From Cristatella mucedo (taxonomy: Eukaryota; Bryozoa; Phylactolaemata; Cristatellidae): DNA of 64,000 nt. The DNA is taken from contig WPIO01000042.1 in the NCBI GenBank assembly GCA_009760855.2, positions 1,894,001 through 1,958,000 on the forward strand, written 5' to 3'. The translations under genes were made by a program, and so were the position numbers. Positions within the stretch are counted from its first letter, which is position 1; each line of letters starts with the position of its first letter. The notes beneath the pieces are model-generated. The model saw nothing but the letters and a program-made list of their open reading frames with translations. It made no database searches and was not told the origin of the DNA. Below are positions 21,170-32,669 of the stretch, in pieces.

Positions 21170-23300
21170 TAATTTAATGTAATGTATCTCCGTCTGTAAC
21201 TCCGTACAGCCAAAAACACTTTGTGGGTGTTATGCAGGAGAGTTTTGTATAGCACACTCACTGCCTAAGCCGCTTTCGGTACGCATTCGGTAGCCAACAG
21301 TCCTCGTCTCACGCAGCAAAGAGAAAGTGGGAAGCATAGCACAGTCAGAAGAGCAGTTGAGGTAGAGAGTAGCATGGAAGTAGCAGCTCAGGACCGCTGA
21401 AAAGAATGAGTCATTGTCGGCAGTAGGAAAGTAGTTATCGTTGCATAAGAATTGCGGGAGCGAGTTCCACAGTCTAGGACCTGCAGAGCTAAAGCTTCTG
21501 TCGCCAACGGTCTGTAAGCGGAAGAATGGAACAGCTAATTTATTGTCCGCAGAGGACCTGAGGGCGCGAACAGGCTGAGACTGATGCAGCAGTTCAGCTA
21601 GGTACGAAGGAGCCATGCCTTGTGAGTCAGCGCAAGAACTTTGGTCTGTATCCGTTGCTCAGCCGGCATCTATACTAGCTCTTTTAGCAAAGGAGACACG
21701 TGGTGAAACCTCTAGGACTTGTAAAAACTAACCTTGCAGCCATATTCACAGCCAGCTGCAGTGGCATAATAGCTTTCTTTGGCAGCCCAGTAAAAAGGGA
21801 ATTACAATAATCAAGCCGACACAGAACTAAGGAGCTAGTTTAATTTTTTACAAGCCACTGTGGGAGACAGCTTCTAATCTTGGATAGGGATTGGACGTGA
21901 GGGCTAGCATTAGAAGCAGTCATCTGAAAAGAAGATTTTAAAATTGAGGCAGCTGTCGAAAACGACACCTAAATTCCGAGCACGTGGTGATGGTCACACA
22001 GTAGCATCACTTATTAGAAGAGGAAAGCCTCTTAATCCAGCCACACGATTAGGGTGTCCTATGAGCAGCAGTTCGGTTTTATCGTCATTTAATTTCAGGA
22101 AGTTTTCTGACATCCAGGATCGAATATCGGCAAGGCAGGCATTAAGTTTCTCAGTTGCCGAAGCAGATTCCGACGGTTTGAATGGCAAATACAACTGAGT
22201 ATCGTCAGCATAGAAGTGATATCCTATTCCACGAGCCTTAATCACCTTTCCCAGAGGTTGTGTATAAATGGAGAACAGCAAGGGACCGAGTACAGACCCT
22301 TGAGGGACTCCAAAGGTGACCTTTCTTGTGTGTGAGACCTGACCCCCTCACGACAAGGATTGAACACGATCAGACAAATGCGATTTAAGCCACGCTAGTG
22401 CTTCGTCTTCCAGAACGATCGTTGTTCTCAATCGTTCATGCAGAACCTCGTGATCAATGGTGTCGAAGGCATCAGACAGATCTAGCAGATCTAGGGCAGT
22501 GACATTCCCGTCGTCGTTGCCTCATAGAATGTCATTGTTAACACGGAGAAGAGCAGTTTCAGTAGAGTGCTGCCTCTTGAACCCTGATTGAAATGTTTCT
22601 GAAATTCCATTATTTTCAATATGTTCAACCAGCTGCTTAGCAACAATTTTTTCAAGAATCTTTGATATGAAAGGAAGAAGGGAAACTGGGCGATAGTTTG
22701 CAAGGACCTCTGTGCCTAATCCGGGCTTTTCAAAAACGAGTCTATCGATTGCCGATTTGAAGGACTTGGGGACGACCCATTTTCCCAAAGAAGCACTAAA
22801 AATCTTGGTCATGGCCGGGCTAAGTTGGTCTGCTATAGAAGAACACAGAGATGATGGTATAGGGTCTTCAGGAGACGAGCTCTTTCTGCTAGACCTTATT
22901 AAGGTAGCCACATCGCATGCAGAAACATCGGAGAACCTTTTAAGGAAGGTCACAGATTGAGGAACCGCGATTGCTTTAGTCGGAGGGGGCTTAATGGAGG
23001 CACGAATGTGCACAATTTTCAGTAAAGAAGGGTGAAGGGTTTTTGGCTGAGCCCTTAATATCTGGGGAGTAAGACCGCACAGCATTGGCCAGTAAACGCT
23101 TTACTGTATTATCTCTGTTTAGTGTCCGACTGGCAGGAATTCAGCTTTCGAATGAGAAAAGAAGCCCTGGTTTTTTTAAGCTTTCGTGTGTAAACTCAAA
23201 GGAAGTCGTCAAAATTGACTAGATCTGCATCAGACCCCGATTTCTTGAAACGACGTTCAAGCCTGCGCTTAACTCGGTACATCTTCATGCCAGTGCATGA
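21170..23300 (-). mobile_element. LINE-B, longest copy (linker, RT, C-terminus, 3' end)
   Basis: Read on the minus strand from 23300, it starts in the endonuclease-RT linker (RRLERRFKKSGSDADLVNF). It continues with the RT N-terminus (ANYRPVSLLPFISKILEKIV and FQSGFKRQHSTETALL in 22522-23085), the palm ([14 protein letters not shown] and [17 protein letters not shown] in 21994-22281) and the C-terminal block ([16 protein letters not shown] in 21230-21616). It ends in a TACATT/ACATT tail near 21170. Motif order and 3' architecture place it in the L2/CR1 superfamily of APE-type LINEs. It lacks ORF1 and the endonuclease, and several frameshifts make it dead. Confidence 0.9.
22522..23085 (-). pseudogene. 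LINE-B ORF2 fragment, RT N-terminal half
   Basis: This 187-codon open piece covers RT blocks 0-2. It has the L2-type motifs VPKSFKSAIDRLVFEKPGLG, LANYRPVSLLPFISKILEKI and FQSGFKRQHSTETALLRV. The frame is lost before the active-site YADD, which lies in a separate frame at 21994-22281. The full protein would copy LINE RNA at a nicked target; this remnant cannot. Confidence 0.85.
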
Positions 23301-24775
23301 CTATTTATAACCGGACCGGATGGGTGGGGGGAGCGATTCGGAGCTTAGCTCTCGCAGACATTGTGTTCATGATTAGGGATTAAAAGGTACTCGAATCAAG
23401 AAAAATCGCGAGTGTCTTAAGGCGTTGCGTCTTTTGAAGAAAGTGTTTCGATTGCAAGAAAAGGTCGTAAGCGGCCGGCCTTAGAACGATAGTGGGTGAT
23501 CGTATTATTACTCAGCCGCTTAAGCTAATCGCCAATCCACTACGCACAGTCGATGACTTGATGCAGCACGGAGAAATCTAACTGATAATGAAATCAACAG
23601 GTTCAGCAAAGCACCTATGATCTGAGATTGCATTTGAAATGAGATAGGACTATCTCTTACTACCTTGCACGAGCCCTCCTCTTTTTCAAGCAACGTTTTG
23701 ACTTAACTATACTCTCATTCAAGTTTAGGTTCCTTCATTCGCTTTTTGTCTGGTCTACGTAGCTGAATAACGGACTCTTCTGGCTTCCCGTAGTAGCTTC
23801 TTGATTTCTTTTCTGAAAATGGCTCTCTGTGCTTCTAACGAGCCTTAAACCATTTATTGATAATGGCATCAGTGCTTAAGTTACCAAAGTCTGCAATTCA
23901 TTAGCGATTGTCTGTAAGACGTCTCCTAAATCAAGAGTCGTATGCAAAGAAGCAACACAACTATTTTCACAAATAATTTGCTCCATCAATGTAAAATTTC
24001 TATAAATTTAATATGCGTGCTAAAGATCGGTATTATATCACAAATTAGCTGACATGACTGGTGGCTTACATCATTTTTAGCAAATTTAAAGTGCCTCACC
24101 CGCAGTATAGTTCTTTTTCTAAGTTAAAGCAGTATTTTATTACCTCCCTAAAATTATAATGACACTAGAGCTAAAGCATTTGCCCTCAAGTTGCCAGTTC
24201 TTAAAGCACAATCAGCAGACCTCATTCACGATTCTAGGAGAGTATGGTTCGGTTAATTGTTTACGTTACTGACTTTGCACTTCCGGTGCTGTATACAAAT
24301 ACTTAGAATATCACGGTGGAAGTAAATAATATGGAAATGCGAAATTTTATTTTAATGGTGTGAGAAATTATGTCTGGACAGAGCGGAACGCTTACTTTTT
24401 GAACTGGCACTACAGCGGACCTAAAAGTATATCTACTGCTTAGCTTATTTCTTTAGATCCTTTAATGCATGGATGGTATACATACTGATGCATACATGTA
24501 TTTTTAAGTTGTGGTGCATTACATAGTAACTCTGCTGAACCGAACGTAAGCAAGACTTTGTGGTCCAAAGTCAGTCAGAAAACAGAGCAAGATTATTAAG
24601 GTTGATTGTGGAATGATTTTGACTCGTGAACATCTGGCGAAAAATGCAATCACCATGCACAGTATAAATATTCTATCGTGATACCAAAAAGAGCAATTTA
24701 ACCTAAAGATTTGAGATTGACTGCAAGCTCAGCTTAAGGAACAAGCTATCGCAAAATGGTCTGCATGCAGAACTT
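23301..24775. other. Unassigned AT-rich stretch
   Basis: Few open frames and no recognised repeat. Sequence just right of the LINE-B (23300-23360) could be more of that element but is too decayed for me to align. Confidence 0.4.
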
Positions 24776-26900
24776 TTAAGAAGACTCGCCGGCAGCCGCG
24801 AGGCGTAACCTTCCAAAATTCAGGCGAGTGGCTCCTTGCGCCCAAGTGCACGCCTCCTTACGCCAAATACTCCCAAACGGTACCGAATGCCGAGTGCGCT
24901 GGTTGATGCCGTCGACGTCTGAATCGTTTGAAAGCGATCGATTGACGCGTCTGTCAGCGCTGGCCCCCCGCAACGCTCTTCGACCGGCGGCGTGCAGTCC
25001 GAGGCGCGTGGCGCGAGGCGCGCGAGAAATCGGCCGAAGCGCGAGAACTGAACTAGAAGCCGAGGCACTCGCTTCGAGCAGGAAGCGCGCTGCTGTGGCT
25101 GCCTGCTCGAAATTCTGAAATTCCGAAAGCGCAAACGACACGTCGCCCAAGAACAAGTCGGTGGCTGACCGATCGCGTGCGTGCGTGCGTGCGTAGCTGC
25201 TGCTGCTGCTGCGGCCCGGGTCGCTCTGGGTCTAACCAGGCTTGGTTGGACGGCCGCCGCCGCCGCCGCTGCAGAATCGGCCGGTCGGTTCGGGGTGAGG
25301 CGGGCGGGACCGCATCGACGCGCGTGCGCGCCCGCAGCGACGCAGGACAGCCCAGCGTCCCGGAAGAAAGCATCCTCCGTCATCCCTCGCCGACGCCGGA
25401 GCGTGTGTGTGCGTGCGCGCGCGCGTGCACGTGTGCGCCAATTCGAGTAGGCGTTTTCGCCGCGGGTCGACCCAGAGGAACTGCTCGAGGCGTCGGTCGA
25501 ATGAGCGTGCCGCCGCCGCCGCCGCGCTGCCACCTGCAGACTGCGGTTCGGCGTCCGCACGCAATGGATGCAACGATTGTAGCGAGCGGCGTGGCGCGAA
25601 AGCCGCAGCTCGCCCATTGGTGAAACAACATGGCGACGGGCGGCGACGGAGCGAGCTAGCCAGGAGAGACGTAGCCGGCGAACCGGCGGCAGTGAAAGAG
25701 GAAGCAGAAACGGCTCGGAAATACGCAGTGCCCTTGTCGGCGTGCCGCACGCCAGACGGCCAACCGGCTCGTCGCACGGACGTCGCCTTGCAGTGGGCGA
25801 TGCCGGAGAAATGCACGCACAGAGCTGGCGCAACGTTAAGCGCATGAGGCGATCGCACCGGATCGAGTATGCCGCCGCGATCGAGCCGCGACAGGTTTCG
25901 GCTCGTTTGCGCAATTAGGCTCGTCGCCGCGAAACGAGAAACTCCATCCTCTGCCACCGCACCGTTGCCGCCGCCGCTGCCGCCGTCGCCGCCGCCGCCG
26001 CCACCGAGACATTCGTAACCAGTGGCAGCGGGCTAAGGTCATTCGTCTGCAGGCCTGCCGCCTGCCAGACAGTCGTCTGCTGACTCAGCGAGCGCGTGCG
26101 ACGCGCGCGTGATTTTGAGTAAGCCGAACCTCTCGCCGCCCATCTAGCCGGCTTGTCACATCGGAACTCGTCAGGTGCCCCGCGGCTGGGTGGCCACGCG
26201 CCGCCGCGGCCGGCGACCGCCGGCACGCGCGCGAGCCGCCGCCGCTGGCCCCCTGCCGCGGCGGCGGCCACGGCCGTCGCGCAGAAGGTCGTCTAGGGGT
26301 TACTCGATCGAATTTCCGCTCTCGTCGACAGTCGAAAGCCGTTGTGCTCGCTCGATTTAGTGAGATCCGTTGCCTGTCAAAGCGAAGGCGGCCAAATGTC
26401 ATTACGATGCCGCCTACAGCAGCGGCTCGGCGGCGGCGGCGGTGGCAAAGCAGCTAATGCTATCGCGCGATCGGCGCGATGATGCTTTCGCTCGTGCGGC
26501 TCAAATCTCGGCTGCGATAACAAATCAAGCGACGGGTGGCGGCAGAGTAAGCTCAGCGGCCGAGCTCGCTGGCATGCTGCTTAGGGATTGCGGCCCCTGG
26601 TCGAGTCATTCAGGGCGGCGGTGCGTGCGCGCGCGGTCGTTAGATAGATTGCTGGCTACTCCGAGCCGTTATGACGCCTGCAGCAAAATGGCTTCGCGGA
26701 GCGGCCAGATTTTTGGAACAGACGAAACGTGCGGGCACGCGCGCGCGGAGGAGCCCATGAGCCGTCGAAGAGTGGAAGTTGGAATGAGTGCGGCCATTGT
26801 ACCCGCGGGCGTGAAATGCCGGCGAGTGCTGATTTCGGCGTCAACAGCCAATCTAAGCGGCTCCGTGTGCATTATACTGTTTTTTCTTTCTTTGTAGCTA
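24776..26900. other. GC-rich CpG island-like region with GCC/CTG runs
   Basis: A strongly GC- and CpG-rich block inside AT-rich DNA, with triplet runs (GCTGCTGCTG at 25195-25211, GCCGCC at 25254-25270 and 25965-26003) and a GCGT run at 25175-25194. It holds the longest open frame of the window (24820-25914, minus, 364 codons), but frames of 80-240 codons overlap it on both strands, all Arg/Ala-rich and without domains, so composition is the simpler explanation. Candidates are a promoter/first-exon island or a GC-rich repeat. Confidence 0.5.
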
Positions 26901-27194
26901 TTTAGTGAGTTATCTAAAAACTCGAAAAACGATGCATCTTGTCGATGGCGTCCGATGGATTTCTGCAAGCTACTCGTCTTTTACAATGCTTTGCTGGAAA
27001 AGTTAGTTATCGCAACTCTCACGTATTCATAAGAGAAAATGCTAGGAATCGTACAAGTATGGTCTGAACAGTGACCTGCAATTATTTGGCGCTGAAATGA
27101 AATGGTGCTAATGCATTATTATTGCATTATTTGGCGTGATAAAAAGGATTTATTAAATTAGGGACTAAATCTTTGCTTATTTAACAACCTCATT

Positions 27195-27345
27195 TTTACG
27201 GAGGCAGAAGCGTCTTATCGACTATCACCGCCGCTTGCAGCTGAGAGTAAAAAAACTGTAACGCTGCAAGATTCGAACTTAAGACCTCGGTCGGTGAAGA
27301 GCGAGCACCTTAATTCCTGCACAATCACGGCCTGGTAACTAGAGT
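27195..27345 (-). mobile_element. SINE-1, diverged copy
   Basis: On the minus strand it reads GCCGTGATTGTGCAGGAATT at the head, AAGTTCGAATCTT at the B box (one side changed), then GCAAGCGGCGGTGATAG. The segment AAGGTGCTCGCTCTTCACCG is shared with the copy at 165-302. An A-rich insertion sits in the middle. Confidence 0.65.
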
Positions 27346-27584
27346 TAATCCTACGATTTCGCACCGCCACATATGAGGACGACTGCGTCTTAGCTCACAA
27401 TTTACCCCGATTACCTGGACATTGTTTGAGAGACGAAATTTGACATCCTGAGAAACAGAGAGGCCGGCAGTAAGCTTGAGAGGATGCTGTTACAGCAAGC
27501 TAACCAGCAAGAGAACTTCAAACTGTCCGTTCTCGACCGCACTCACGCCGTACTCTCGCCGTCTCTTAGACGTTAATAAACATA

Positions 27585-27738
27585 ATATAACGCATTTGTA
27601 CAGTGCCTAAGAGAACTTCATCTCTACACAGGCACTTGACATATGCCACGGGGCTTCGAGCCCGCGACCTCGGCCGTCGAATACGTTGAGGCCAGGGAGG
27701 CGAGCAGCTTAACCACGGGGCCAAAACCAGCGCGGCAT
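27585..27738 (-). mobile_element. SINE-2 variant copy
   Basis: On the minus strand it has a head like TTTTGGCCCCGTGGTTAAGC, a B-box region CGGGCTCGAAGCCCCG and the 3' stem-loop domain. The outer stem here is AGTGCC/GGCACT (on the plus strand at 27602-27607 and 27631-27636) instead of AGCGCC/GGCGCT, so the pairing is kept through changes on both sides. The inner AGAGA/TCTCT stem is intact. Confidence 0.8.
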
Positions 27739-27939
27739 AGACGTTTATGACCAAGCGTCTTCATCGTCCGTTCGCGTGCCACAGAGCAACCGAAGAAACC
27801 TAGCGACACCCGATAATTATATTACATCATTTATAATTATATTCACTATGGTACGACGGTTCGCCGCGATTCCGATTGATTCTGAAATCAGCTAAAAGTG
27901 CATAAAGTATCGACGGTAGTGAAATTCGTGAATAAAATA

Positions 27940-28720
27940 AAGTGCGAGCCACGTGCAGAGAGAAAACAGCAAGCTCCGCGGCGGCAGCAGCGACGGGAAG
28001 CGAAGCTTTAGCGAAAATTGGCGCACGAATCCTGCGGCGGTCGCCGCGCCGCGCGGCGCCGCTCTCCGTTGCAGTGCCGATCGCCAACGAGCAGCATCCA
28101 CGAAGGAGGCCGCACCGCCGCGCGGCGGCCGCCCAGCTCCTCGACGCCGGCGGCTGGCCGCAGCTGAGCGCGCGTGCTGACCTTTCGTTGGCCTTCGTCG
28201 CGCACGCGAACACGAGACGCTATTAAATTGATTGAGCAAGCGCGAAACCAGAAAACTTGCCGTAATCCAGAGATGAGGCACGATCACGCTCATGTTACCA
28301 ATTCGTCGCTCGACGGAGGCGCAGCGCAGGGTCCCGCTCTGAGGGCGGCCGTGCTCGGCTGCGAATTGCTCGGATGTGGCGCCCCAAGAGCCCACAACTC
28401 CGGAAGCGCGAGAGGCTCCGCAGCGCGACCAGCAGCAGCAGGGCAGGTCCCGTCTCTGCTCCGGTGGTGGCGGCGGCGGCGGCAGGCAGCGTGACTGGTA
28501 CGACGGAGCGTTATAGATTTCCGACAGCTTGCATTTCGTCCGCGGTTAAGGCTACCGAGCTTAGGACTTCTTGGTTTAGGCTGCTGCAGTTGCGAGGGCA
28601 GACGGCGACACGTCCGATCGCGTGGCCGCTGATGCTAACCTCAGCCGCTTGTTGTTTGGACGCCACAGATGTCCGCAGATTGGCACGTTTTAGTTTGTAT
28701 CGTGAGTCTCCGTCAGGAGA
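27940..28720. other. GC-rich CpG island-like region
   Basis: GC- and CpG-rich with GGC and GCA runs (28460-28485). Open frames on both strands (up to 167 codons on the minus strand) have no domain. Same character as the islands at 2.2, 4.4 and 24.8 kb. Confidence 0.5.
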
Positions 28721-28849
28721 ACGCTGATTTTCTACTTCCTTGCATTCATCCCTCAGCCCTGTTTTCTACTTCCTTCATCTCTGAGCCCCATTTTCCCCGA
28801 TAAAGCGATGCTGGCGGCGGAGATCAGCCCTCAGCTGCGCTCAAAGATG

Positions 28850-28935
28850 CACTCAGCTCTCTCCCTCCGTTTCTCTCTCTATTTTTCTATCTCTCTCTCT
28901 CTTTCTCTCTTTCTATCTCTCTCTCTCTCTCTTTT
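28850..28935 (+). repeat. CT-rich simple repeat
   Basis: Imperfect CT, TTTCT and CTAT units, about 85 bp. Confidence 0.85.
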
Positions 28936-29291
28936 TTTCTCTAATCTTCGTGTCTCGTCTAGTGGTTAGAGTTGAAATTATTGTACGTAGTCCTAATACG
29001 AAACCGGCCGGCTGCTGAGCAGTTTTCGTGTTCACAGGATATTTCGCAATCGTAACTTTTTTCTTGTTGGTCGCCTCGATCTGTCCAGCAGCGTGCATTG
29101 TAAGTCTTGAGAACCAAGTCATGCCGTATGCAGTCAGTTATGCTCTAGGCCTTGATCAGGCAACGAGTTGAGCTCAACGCGTTTAACTAGTCTTCAGTTG
29201 GCCTAAGGCTTTGAACCTGTCCGCAGTCGAGCGGTTGTTTTAAATAGCACCTCTCTATCGTAGCATTTACTGGGGCCATTCGATTCGTCCT

Positions 29292-29340
29292 CTGTGTGCA
29301 GATTAAGTTCTCTTGGGGCGCTATATAAATGAATTACATT
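29292..29340 (+). mobile_element. SINE-2 3' end fragment
   Basis: It reads GATTAAGTTCTCTTGGGGCG followed by CTATATAAATGAATTAC, the last 40 or so bases of SINE-2, then a T-rich tail. Confidence 0.75.
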
Positions 29341-29360
29341 TTTTTTTACATTTACATTGT

Positions 29361-29565
29361 TGCATGCTGCCACTAATCACACTTGCATGCTGACCATGTG
29401 CATGTCACCCCTAAACATGTTATTCATGTTGTTTATCAAGCTTGACACAACTCACCATTCAATCGTGTTTCCATTGCTGCAAATTTAAAGCGCCTAGAAA
29501 GAGATTGAGTTCTCTTAGGGCACTTTATCTAGTGTATTATTATTAATATTATTATTATCAATATG
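29361..29565 (+). mobile_element. LINE-A 3' UTR fragment
   Basis: The 3' UTR landmarks TTGCATGCTGCCACTAATCA and GTGCATGTCACCCCTAA are followed by the terminal stem-loop (from 29489) and an (ATT)n tail at 29535-29562. Coding sequence is absent. Confidence 0.85.
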
Positions 29566-30028
29566 GACGGGTCATCTCAAGGTCGTTGACGCTCTTTGTG
29601 GCTTTTTTGCTCCGCTACTGGCAGCCTAATAGCTGTACTTGTACCCCCGTGCGTTACCCTGTACTACTCACCTGCATTTGTGATGCGCCAACTAGTCGCT
29701 GACGGCGATGCACGGCTCAGGGCGTCGAGAGTATATTTCACATATCGGCTAGAGGATCGACCAGCAGCACCGCTAGGAGTGCTCTGTTTGCGGCCTACTT
29801 CTTTTTGGACGCGGAAGCGACTACAAGCGGTTGGCACGTAACCTTGCACTTTCTGATGACTCTCAAAAGGGGGCACCGATTTCATTTAGGGCTAGCACTA
29901 TAGATGTTTGCGGATGGATTTCGTCGACGTGGCAGAGCTTAAAGTTCGGTCAAACCTGGGGCCCCGCAAAGTCTGAGCGGGGCTTGACCTCTCCATTTAA
30001 CCAGAGGGAGATCCCCGACAGTTTACCT

Positions 30029-30029
<1 letters not shown>

Positions 30030-30098
<69 letters not shown>

Positions 30099-30127
30099 GG
30101 CAGGCAGGCAGGCAGGCAGACAGACAG

Positions 30128-30161
<34 letters not shown>

Positions 30162-30177
30162 TGACAGACAGACAAAG
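30030..30177 (+). repeat. (GACA)n microsatellite with (GGCA)n and (GACG)n patches
   Basis: About 150 bp of four-base units: mostly GACA, with a GGCA block near 30098-30118 and a GACG block near 30140-30150. The Ser/Val/Cys/Leu-rich minus-strand frames across it are translations of the repeat. Confidence 0.95.
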
Positions 30178-30675
30178 AAACAGACAGAGGCAAAGGCAGA
30201 TAGACCGATACACAGATAGACAGACACGTGGACTGCCGGTATGCGTGTGCATTCGACAAGCTAGCTCTCCAAAAAAGATGACAAGTGTTTTTATAGAGTC
30301 TAACGGACTTTTCTCGGCGGCACGTTCTCGTTGAGCAGATTCAAAGCAAGTAGTCTAGAGAAGCTGCTACGATTCATTCTTCAAACGTAAATCCTAATGG
30401 CGCATTCAGAGGTAGAATAAAGAGGCCTGCCTGATCTTGCAAGCACGATCGTAGGGCAGCTTCGGAGTTATCTCCACGTGCAGCAAACAGACCGAAAGGG
30501 CAACTGCGACGGAATGGGGCACGGCGGCATCGATGCAGCTCTACAGTTCCGAGTCGGCTCCCATGAAACCGGCCGAAGTATTTTCGTTCTTGAACGCTTA
30601 TGCACGCAATTGATATAAAATTTACCTTTTACGATCAACTGCCAGGACAAGTAAGCTGGTGCGGCCGACGGTGTC

Positions 30676-30829
30676 AAACGCTTTGAGATCTAACAAACGC
30701 TTTGAGATCTAGCAAATGCTGTGAGATCTAGCCAATGCCTTGAGATCTAAAAAACACTTTCGGATCTGACAAAACACTTTGAGATCTAGCAAATGCTTTG
30801 AGATCTGTAAAAATGCTCTGAGATCTAAC
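30676..30829 (+). repeat. 19-20 bp minisatellite, about 8 copies
   Basis: Units of the type AAATGCTTTGAGATCTAGC are repeated about eight times with substitutions. Nearly every unit keeps AGATCT or GGATCT. Confidence 0.9.
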
Positions 30830-31250
30830 TAATGCAAGCCATGTCGCTCACTTTTGCCCGAGCTCGCGGTCAAACTAGGCAGGTAATATCCGTGTTCAAT
30901 ACCCAGCCAAAAATCCTGCGTTAAGCACATATGATTACAGTCTCCTTTTGACCAGACGGTTTTTCGTCGCCCTCAGTCAGTGTTCACTACTCTTACAAAA
31001 TGCGTAGCCCACTTGTGCTGCGAATACTGCGTCGCTAACAAGGTGTCTGAAGCAGTCCAGTAGTCGGTCGTTTCACACGCTCCATATTCGCGAGCACAAG
31101 AGAAAGAAGTGAGCGCGGTAAGCTCTTGGCTCGAAAAGCTCCGCAACAGGGAAATGGGCGGCTCGACGCAAAGCTTTCTGGGACTTTCCTGGGGACCAGG
31201 CGCACCCCTGCAACGTATCGGTTGAGCTTCCTCCTTATTTATTATCTCTG
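30830..31250. other. Unassigned stretch
   Basis: Mixed composition with no repeat or gene recognised. Confidence 0.35.
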
Positions 31251-31910
31251 CACAGGCGCTGCCTGTGCAGCTGGAGCGTCTACTTGAGGAACTTGACCCA
31301 CTTTCGTACCGCGGGCGCGACGCTCGAGCTCGTCAGGGTGTGCAGCAGCAGCAGCCGCCACACACTCGCAGCTAGAGCAACTAGAAAGCCCAGCAGCTGA
31401 CCGCGGCTGACCTAATCAGCCAGCCAGCCACGCCCGCTCCGCTGCCGCTAAACGAGAATGTCTGCTACTGTAAGACACTATCTCTTAGTGGGGCCTCCAA
31501 CGTGAACCCGTTCCTCGCGACTTGGCTAGCAGCGAAGGACAGGCGGCGCCGACGCTGCGACCGGCGCCGGCCGGCGATGCGCCGGCATCCACGCCGGCCG
31601 GCATCCTCCGAGGCGCGCTTCACTTCGAGGTTCGCTTTGCTAGGTCTGAAGCTTTCGTTTCGCTGCGAACCTTCGCGCGAGCTGGGCGGGCGCGCTGCAG
31701 CTGCCGCCGCGCGAAAGCACCCGAGTACTGTCATCGGCGTGCGTCAAAGTATGAATCGCCGACCGAGAAATCTGAGAAAGCAAAACTCGCTCGCTGCTAC
31801 TGCACCGAGACTCCGGTCGCACGAACTACTAATACGCCGCGGGCAGAGCGAGTGGTGCAATCGCGAGTGCGATGCAATCGAGCTTGATGTCCAGCGCGTG
31901 AGCATTATTA
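31251..31910. other. GC-rich region
   Basis: GC- and CpG-rich with GCA and GCC runs. Frames on both strands (31502-31927 plus, 31465-31734 minus) are Arg/Ala-rich without domains. No gene is called. Confidence 0.45.
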
Positions 31911-31954
31911 ATGCTGCTGATTATTAATGCGCTGATTTAGGCTTTGAGCAGAGC

Positions 31955-32575
31955 CCCAGCCGTATCGACGAGCTGCCTTGCAGCCTCAACGGTAACCAGT
32001 GCAGGTCAGTGAGAAGTAACCAGAGTAACCAGTGCAGGTCAGTGAGAAGTAACCGGAGTAACCAGTGCAGGTCAGTGAGAAGTAACCAGAGTAACCAGTG
32101 CAGGTCAGTGAGAAGTAACCAGAGTAACCAGTGCAGGTCAGTGAGAAGTCGCTTAATGCAGAAACTAGGATGTGCACGATCGGCAAGCTTAGCTAAAGAG
32201 TTTTGCACTGACTGCGAGTGCCTCATTGCATGGGCCGGAAGAGCTGACATGGGTGAGCAACAGAAGTCGAGACGAGGCGTCGCAAGCAGATGAACCAGCA
32301 TTAATACGGTTTTCCCGTATAAGCAGGCCCATTTCATCAATGCTACTTGGCTGAAAGTTGAGGGACTTGGACTGCAGATCTGATTTGATCCTCTAGTAAA
32401 AGAAAATTTTGGAACAGGATATCCAGATTTAGTGCAGGTACTACGGGAGATATACTGGCAGAGCCGATTTTAAGGGATATGCATTCCAACTTGAAATTTA
32501 TAGACTAGATTGTGCTTTGAGAACACATCGGCAAAGGGGAAGCCTAAATCGTGAATCGTGAGCAGAAGTGGACCA
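31955..32575 (-). mobile_element. LINE-A ORF2 fragment carrying an internal minisatellite
   Basis: On the minus strand it spans from the palm/thumb region to the TDLHWLP block. The left part is expanded into a 33-bp tandem repeat (31992-32148). GGGAGATATACTGGCAGAGC (32449-32468) and CTAGATTGTGCTTTGAGAAC (32505-32524) match other LINE-A copies, with an internal deletion between them. There is no 3' UTR here. Confidence 0.75.
31992..32148 (-). repeat. 33-bp minisatellite inside LINE-A, 4.75 units
   Basis: Units start at 31992, 32025, 32058, 32091 and 32124 and are almost identical (one A/G difference). Because 33 is a multiple of three, the minus-strand frame stays open and reads LLTDLHWLLW over and over. 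The unit contains the codons of the conserved LINE motif LHWLP. Confidence 0.95.
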
Positions 32576-32669
32576 AACATATTTGATCGATTGCGTACCA
32601 CTGTTTTTTAGGCTTCACCAAAGACTGCTGTTCGTTGGCATCCATGTTCAGCAGATATGAAAGCACCTT

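Larger units (their letters stand above)
29150..29815 (+). repeat. Repeat R, degenerate copy split by SINE/LINE DNA
   Basis: Parts at about 29200-29285 (TGTCCGCAGTCGAGCGG, then TTTTAAATAG) and about 29575-29635 (TCCGCTACTGGCAGCCT) weakly align with module 1 of repeat R. The segment at 29770-29815 (TGTTTGCGGCCTACTTC, then GACGCGGAAGCGAC) aligns well with module 2. SINE-2 and LINE-A 3' ends lie in between. The second part is convincing; the first is tentative. Confidence 0.4.

Noticed and set aside
24820-25914. A 364-codon minus-strand open frame, the longest in the window, as a protein-coding gene
   Set aside because: It lies in a GC-rich island where several frames on both strands are open at once. 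The translation is Arg/Ala/Ser-rich with no domain, membrane pattern or repeat of known proteins. Composition explains it.
28955-28985. tRNA-like head (CGTCTAGTGGTTAGAGT)
   Set aside because: It resembles an A-box region, but no B box or SINE body follows within 80 bases.
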